A DNA stretch of 64,000 bases from the NCBI RefSeq assembly GCF_029277305.1, contig NZ_CP119526.1. The stretch is one strand, 5' to 3'. The position numbers and the translations under genes were made by a program. This stretch comes from Guptibacillus hwajinpoensis (GTDB lineage: Bacteria; Bacillota; Bacilli; Bacillales; Guptibacillaceae). The notes under the pieces are model-generated. The model was not told the DNA's origin, did no database searches, and saw only the letters and a list, made by a program, of their open reading frames with translations. Below are positions 59,633 to 64,000 of this stretch, one piece after another. The number at the start of each line of letters is the position of its first letter. The stretch's first letter is position 1.

Positions 59633-61165
59633 GTGAGAATCGTATCCGGAGAAGAAATGTATGAAGCGGACCGGTTTACCATGGAGGAGATTGGTTTAAG
59701 TGGCGTAGTGCTTATGGAAAACGCAGGTAAAGCACTTTTTGAAGCAATGAAGGGCAGAATTCACAAAAATGAACGGATTGCTGTGTTAATTGGATCAGGG
59801 AATAACGGAGGAGACGGCTTCGTTCTTGCAAGGTATTTAAAAGATAATGGTTACAATGTTGATGTATGGGTCATTCCTCCCCAATCAAAATTAAAGGGGG
59901 ATGCTGCTACTCATTTTGGCATTTATACCAGCTTGTCTTATGAGTGGAATGCCTATAAGGGTGGAGAAGCATTTCAACAAAAACTTGCAAGGTATGACGT
60001 CATAATCGACTGTCTGTTAGGGCTTGGCATATCAGGGGTGATTCGTTCGCCATATGATGAAGTTGTACAGAAAGTAAACGAGTCGTCTGCTTTCATTATA
60101 TCTGTCGACTTGCCGAGTGGCTTACAAGCTAATGGTGGGTTCGAAGGAGATGTTCAGCCTATTCATGCTGACAGAACTTATACACTTCAATGCCCGAAGT
60201 TAGGAGCCTTCCTTTACCCTGATGCTGATTATTATGGAGAATTAGAAGTAATTAATATTGGGCTGCCACAACATGCTTTTAGAGAAGCTTTACACAGAAA
60301 GCTCTGGCATAATTCGGATGTTCAGCGTACACTGACCGATCGAACGTCATCCTCTCATAAAGGAAGCCATGGAAAAGGTCTGGTGATTGGCGGATCAAGG
60401 GGAATGGCTGGAGCACCTGTAATGACAACGAAAGCTGCCTATCGAAGTGGCGCAGGATTACTACAGGTCGCTGTCCCAGATGATATCCTTTCATTAGTAA
60501 CAAGTACTATGTTAGAGGCGTTGTTTCAAGGGTGGTCTTCACATAATGGTACTTTCTCTGGAGCAGTGTCTGGTGATCTTTCTGAATTCGATGGTATTGC
60601 AATTGGTCCTGGTCTTGGAAGGGAAGTCGGATGCAGCATGATCGTTCAGGTAGTGCTTGCAACTGAAGTGCCTCTCGTTCTGGATGCCGATGCGCTATAT
60701 CATTTGAAGGAACTGAAGGATGAAGTGAAAGCACGAAAGTCACCGACGATCTTGACTCCACATCCAGGAGAAATGGCGAGGCTTACTGGATGTTCTATTC
60801 AAGACATTCAAAGTAGACGATTCGAAATCTCTCGGTCGTTTGCACGTGAGTATGGTGTATACCTTGTGTTAAAAGGACCTTATACAATTGTGACCACACC
60901 TGAAGGAGATCAATTCGTCAACACGACAGGAAACCCATCTTTAGCAAAAGGTGGATCCGGTGATGTGTTGACTGGGATGGTACTCGCTTTTGTCATGCAT
61001 AGTCAGTCCATTCAAGAAGGGATAAGCAATGCTGTTTTTGTTCACGGTAAATCCGCTGATACTCTGGTTCAAACAGCTCATTCAACCCTGGACGTATTGG
61101 CAACCGACGTTATCGCAACTATACCAGCTGTTCTGCATTCATTTCTTGAGCAAAACCACGGATAG
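59633..61165 (+). CDS. nnr: Bifunctional NAD(P)H-hydrate epimerase / dehydratase
   Basis: A 510-aa fusion that repairs hydrated NADH and NADPH. The N-terminal NnrE epimerase half has SGVVLMENAGKALFE and GSGNNGGDGFVLARYL. The C-terminal NnrD dehydratase half has HKGSHGKGLVIGGSRGMAGA, LTPHPGEMARLTG and AKGGSGDVLTGMV with the catalytic Asp. GTG at 59633 lies 8 nt after CAGGAGGG. It sits between acpS and ydcC, a common Bacillaceae arrangement. Confidence 0.94.
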   Translation: MRIVSGEEMYEADRFTMEEIGLSGVVLMENAGKALFEAMKGRIHKNERIAVLIGSGNNGGDGFVLARYLKDNGYNVDVWVIPPQSKLKGDAATHFGIYTSLSYEWNAYKGGEAFQQKLARYDVIIDCLLGLGISGVIRSPYDEVVQKVNESSAFIISVDLPSGLQANGGFEGDVQPIHADRTYTLQCPKLGAFLYPDADYYGELEVINIGLPQHAFREALHRKLWHNSDVQRTLTDRTSSSHKGSHGKGLVIGGSRGMAGAPVMTTKAAYRSGAGLLQVAVPDDILSLVTSTMLEALFQGWSSHNGTFSGAVSGDLSEFDGIAIGPGLGREVGCSMIVQVVLATEVPLVLDADALYHLKELKDEVKARKSPTILTPHPGEMARLTGCSIQDIQSRRFEISRSFAREYGVYLVLKGPYTIVTTPEGDQFVNTTGNPSLAKGGSGDVLTGMVLAFVMHSQSIQEGISNAVFVHGKSADTLVQTAHSTLDVLATDVIATIPAVLHSFLEQNHG

Positions 61166-61225
61166 GTTTTTCACCGCACAGGAACCTCCTTTGTCGTTTT
61201 AAATGAGGCAAAGGAGTTGGATATA

Positions 61226-62230
61226 GTGAAAAGGTTCGGTTCTGTTTTACTTATCGGGATACTGATGCTTGTTGCCCTTGCTGGATGCGGACAAAAAAGT
61301 CAGCAGGATGTAGTAGACGCTTTAGATAAAAAGTTAAATGAAATGGACAGCTATAAAGTAAATGCTAAGATGACACTTGAAACAGGAGAAGAACCGCAAC
61401 GGTATGATGTAGAAATCTGGTATCAGAAGCCATCTTATTATCGAGTAGAACTAAAGAACGCAACGAAAGAGCAAAGCCAAATTATTTTAAGAAATGATGA
61501 GGGTGTGTTCGTCCTTACCCCAGCGCTTAATAAAAGTTTCAGATTTCAAAGTAATTGGCCTGAAAACGGAAGTCAGGCATATCTATACAACACGCTGGTG
61601 TCTGATATTCTAAATGACTCGAGTGCTGGCTTTGAAGCAAAAGATAATGACTATGTCTTCACGACCAAAACAAACTATCAGAACAAAAACTTATCTAAGC
61701 AATCAATTAAGCTAAACAAGAAAGATCTTGCTCCTGAGAAAGTGACAATAATGAACCAAGATTTGAAGCCGTTAGTGAACATTGAATTCTCCAATATGAA
61801 ATTCAATGCTTCATTCGACAAAGGTGCTTTTGATATGGAGCGAAATATGACAGCAGCTCAGCTTGAAGTGCCGGTCATTGCAGCTACCAATGAACCTTTT
61901 GAAGTCGTCTACCCGATGTATGAGCCTCAAGGTACGGGGCTTACAGACGAGAAAGAAGTGGCAACGGATAAGGTGATATTAACCTTTACTGGTGAAAAAT
62001 CATTCACATTGATTGAGGAAAAGAGTAAGGCTGCACTTGAGACAAGTGCACCTGTATCAGTTGGTGAAGGAGAGCCGGTAGATCTTGGTTTCACAATGGG
62101 CGTTATGACAGAGTCAACAGTTAGTTGGAACCATAATGGGGTTGACTTCTTCCTTGCTTCAGACGATTTATCAATAGACGAGATGGTCTCTGTTGCAAGA
62201 TCTGTGTATGGAACAACAGAAATTAAATAA
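61226..62230 (+). CDS. ydcC: LolA-like outer lipoprotein YdcC
   Basis: A 334-aa lipoprotein with lipobox LVALAGC after a short signal peptide, then a LolA/LppX-like half-barrel (YDVEIWYQKPSYYRVEL) and a C-terminal beta domain. In B. subtilis ydcC is expressed in the mother cell during sporulation. GTG at 61226 lies 9 nt after AAGGAG; TTG at 61217 abuts that site. Confidence 0.85.
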   Translation: MKRFGSVLLIGILMLVALAGCGQKSQQDVVDALDKKLNEMDSYKVNAKMTLETGEEPQRYDVEIWYQKPSYYRVELKNATKEQSQIILRNDEGVFVLTPALNKSFRFQSNWPENGSQAYLYNTLVSDILNDSSAGFEAKDNDYVFTTKTNYQNKNLSKQSIKLNKKDLAPEKVTIMNQDLKPLVNIEFSNMKFNASFDKGAFDMERNMTAAQLEVPVIAATNEPFEVVYPMYEPQGTGLTDEKEVATDKVILTFTGEKSFTLIEEKSKAALETSAPVSVGEGEPVDLGFTMGVMTESTVSWNHNGVDFFLASDDLSIDEMVSVARSVYGTTEIK

Positions 62231-62236
62231 TACTCC

Positions 62237-62271
62237 AAGAAGGTTCAGCTGACACAGCTGAACCTTCTTTA
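62237..62271 (+). terminator. Terminator after ydcC
   Basis: A perfect 15-bp stem, AAGAAGGTTCAGCTG with its complement, loop ACA, then TTT. Confidence 0.87.
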
Positions 62272-62391
62272 GAAATTATGTACCTGATTAAGAGGAAGCA
62301 AGTTCACTCATTTCAGATAGTCCTGCTTGCGATTTTCTTAAAAACTCCTAAAATAGAAAGCAGAGTGATTTGTTTCAGGAGGAAATGAAGT

Positions 62392-63558
62392 ATGCAGAAT
62401 CAACCTTTCTATCGAGAGACGTGGGCAGAGATTAATCTCGATGCCATTAAACAGAATATCAACGCATATAAAAACCATGTTCCATCTGGTGTTTCGATAA
62501 TGGCAGTCGTGAAAGCGAACGGATATGGACATGGTGCAGTAGCAACAGCTGAGACGGCTATTCAGGCAGGGGCATCTTACCTAGCGGTAGCGATTCTCGA
62601 TGAGGCGCTTGCACTTCGTGAAGAAGGAATTACTGCACCAATTCTAGTACTAGGGTGGGTTCCGCCAATTCATGCCAAATTGGCAGCGGAACAGGACATC
62701 ACTTTGACAGTCTTTCAATTGGAATGGTTGGAGCAAGCTGAAGCTATATTAAGCGGTCTATCTCTTGCGATTCATTTGAAATTAGACACTGGAATGGGAC
62801 GACTAGGTATAAAGGAAGAAAAGGAAGCTAAACTGATAGTAGAGTGGTTAAGAAATAAGCCTCTAGTTAATGTCGAGGGTCTCTATACACACTTTGCTAC
62901 AGCGGATGAACCCGATAATTCATTTATTGAAGTGCAACGTAACAGATTTGAGGAAATGGCCTCTTATTTAGAATCGGAAGGCATTGAGCCTACATGGATT
63001 CATCTCGGAAACAGCGCCGGCGCTATCAGAATACCTGAACGCATTGGGAATATGATACGTGTTGGGATCTCGATGTATGGTCTTAGTCCTTCACAAGAAA
63101 TGAAATCAGTTCAACCTTTTAATCTTTATCCCGCTTTCAGTCTTCATAGTCAACTTGTTCACGTGAAGCAAATGAAAGAAGGGGAACCGATTAGTTATGG
63201 ATCGACTTATCATACAACGGAAGGGGAATGGATTGGGACAGTTCCTATTGGCTATGCGGATGGTTGGATCCGAAAGTTACGAGATGGGTATGTACTAGTG
63301 AATGGTGAACAAGCACCAATTGTAGGTCGTATTTGTATGGATCAGTTTATGGTTCGACTACCTCACCCAACTACTATTGGGACGCATGTCACGCTAATAG
63401 GTCAACAGGGTTCAGAAGAAATTACAATAGATGACATTGCTGAGCGACTTGAGACGATAAACTATGAAATTCCTTGTATGATTGGACCACGTGTTCCGAG
63501 AATTTTTCGGGATGACGGAGAAAAAAAGGGCGTAATGAATACAATTTTAAAAAAATAG
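62392..63558 (+). CDS. alr: Alanine racemase
   Basis: A 388-aa PLP enzyme that makes D-alanine for peptidoglycan. PLP-lysine in AVVKANGYGHGAV, the second base Tyr in GEPISYGSTYHT and GRICMDQFMV are visible. AGGAGG lies 8 nt before the ATG. It precedes ndoAI-ndoA as in B. subtilis. Confidence 0.96.
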   Translation: MQNQPFYRETWAEINLDAIKQNINAYKNHVPSGVSIMAVVKANGYGHGAVATAETAIQAGASYLAVAILDEALALREEGITAPILVLGWVPPIHAKLAAEQDITLTVFQLEWLEQAEAILSGLSLAIHLKLDTGMGRLGIKEEKEAKLIVEWLRNKPLVNVEGLYTHFATADEPDNSFIEVQRNRFEEMASYLESEGIEPTWIHLGNSAGAIRIPERIGNMIRVGISMYGLSPSQEMKSVQPFNLYPAFSLHSQLVHVKQMKEGEPISYGSTYHTTEGEWIGTVPIGYADGWIRKLRDGYVLVNGEQAPIVGRICMDQFMVRLPHPTTIGTHVTLIGQQGSEEITIDDIAERLETINYEIPCMIGPRVPRIFRDDGEKKGVMNTILKK

Positions 63559-63692
63559 TAAAATAAAAGAAGGATTTTGCAAGAATATGATGAAATAGTC
63601 TTGTGGAAAGTTGTTTTGCAATGCGTCGTCAGCAATGGTAAGATTAATGGTGGAATACAATATGAGTAGCAGTGCTTCGGAGGTGTATGTTT

Positions 63693-63971
63693 GTGTCAGA
63701 GGCAAACAAAAAATCGATTGTTGTAACTCTCCCACAACATATTTTAAATGAGGTGGATGGTATCATTCAACAGGAACAGCTCGATCGTAACGAGTTCATA
63801 TCACAGGCCACGACAATGTATATTCGCGAACGCAAGAAGCGACAAATTCGTGATGCCATGCGCCAGGGGTACATGGAGATGGCTAAGATTAACTTGAACC
63901 TTGCAGCAGAAGCCTTTCTTGTTGAGGAGGAAGCAGAGCACACCGTGGACCGCTTAGTAAGCGGGGTGTAA
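63693..63971 (+). CDS. ndoAI: Antitoxin EndoAI
   Basis: A 92-aa ribbon-helix-helix antitoxin that neutralises the EndoA RNase. N-terminal strand SIVVTLPQHILNEVDGI, RNEFISQATTMYI, and the toxin-binding tail YMEMAKINLNLAAEAFLVEEEAE...VDRLVSG. GTG at 63693 is 7 nt after GGAGGTG; the earlier frame starts in or before that site. Confidence 0.93.
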   Translation: MSEANKKSIVVTLPQHILNEVDGIIQQEQLDRNEFISQATTMYIRERKKRQIRDAMRQGYMEMAKINLNLAAEAFLVEEEAEHTVDRLVSGV

Positions 63972-63975
63972 TGGC

Positions 63976-64000
63976 TTGATTGTCAAACGAGGTGATGTGT
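63976..64000 (+). CDS. ndoA: Endoribonuclease toxin EndoA (MazF), 5' end
   Basis: The first eight codons only, TTG start at 63976, reading (M)IVKRGDV, the standard opening of Bacillus EndoA, which cuts single-stranded RNA at UACAU. It is 4 bp after the antitoxin stop; the rest lies beyond the window. Confidence 0.85.

Overview
The window is a low-GC Firmicutes chromosome, almost certainly a spore-forming member of the Bacillaceae. Evidence: GlmS, a CotF-like coat protein, YisL, YkhA, BdbC, CsaA, UvsE and CsoR/CopA/CopZ homologues; AGGAGG-type ribosome binding sites; frequent TTG/GTG starts; and a right-hand block (ydbS-ydbT ... rhomboid-acpS-nnr-ydcC-alr-ndoAI-ndoA) in the order known from Bacillus subtilis ahead of the rsb-sigB region. 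Species cannot be fixed from the sequence alone.

Region 1 (1-15472): the 3' end of glmS is followed, 20 bp after its stop codon, by a complete 14,999-bp Tn7-like transposon (469-15467). Its ends are TGT...ACA and it is flanked by a perfect 5-bp duplication, CTTTT. The glmS-proximal end has four abutting 20-bp sites and the distal end three spaced sites, which is the Tn7 right-end/left-end arrangement. The element carries tnsA, tnsB, tnsC and tnsD (glmS-targeting) and no visible tnsE or CRISPR-Cas. Cargo lies on both sides of the tns operon. Between the right end and tnsA are an unknown 160-aa protein, a large HNH nuclease with zinc-binding and helix-turn-helix repeats, and a trypsin-like protease. 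Beyond tnsD are an RloC/PrrC-like ATPase with a candidate anticodon-nuclease domain and a small-protein/PIN-nuclease pair. The cargo reads as a mobile defence island.

Region 2 (15473-32456): a dispersed palindromic repeat (interrupted by the transposon), a CotF-like coat protein, a LysE exporter / YcgG-type putative N-hydroxylase / amino-acid permease / amidinohydrolase group, the copper operon csoR-copA-copZ with its operator, a ZIP transporter and a Zn/Cd P-type ATPase with an ArsR-type operator, and the mannitol operon mtlA-mtlR-mtlF-mtlD, whose transporter has two IIB domains.

Region 3 (32457-54178): metabolic and housekeeping genes: YisL, YkhA, a deacetylase, a BirA-controlled BioY, an aldo-keto reductase, a peptidase, a disulfide-forming pair, MscL with no standard start codon, two nucleotidyltransferases, a FadH-like reductase, DegV, UvsE, and a TetR/AcuI divergent pair. 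It also holds a four-copy 122-bp tandem array of hairpin units, and a Fur-controlled locus (37419-37812) with a 55-aa membrane peptide and a likely iron-responsive small RNA.

Region 4 (54179-64000): the ydbS-to-ndoA block, with an extra pair between ydbT and the rhomboid gene: a B12-binding protein and an RsbR-like STAS protein, plausibly a sensor module for stress signalling. Seven copies of one dispersed palindromic repeat (ends GGCTCTTTTC / GAAAAGAGCC) are scattered over regions 2-4 and none lies inside the transposon.
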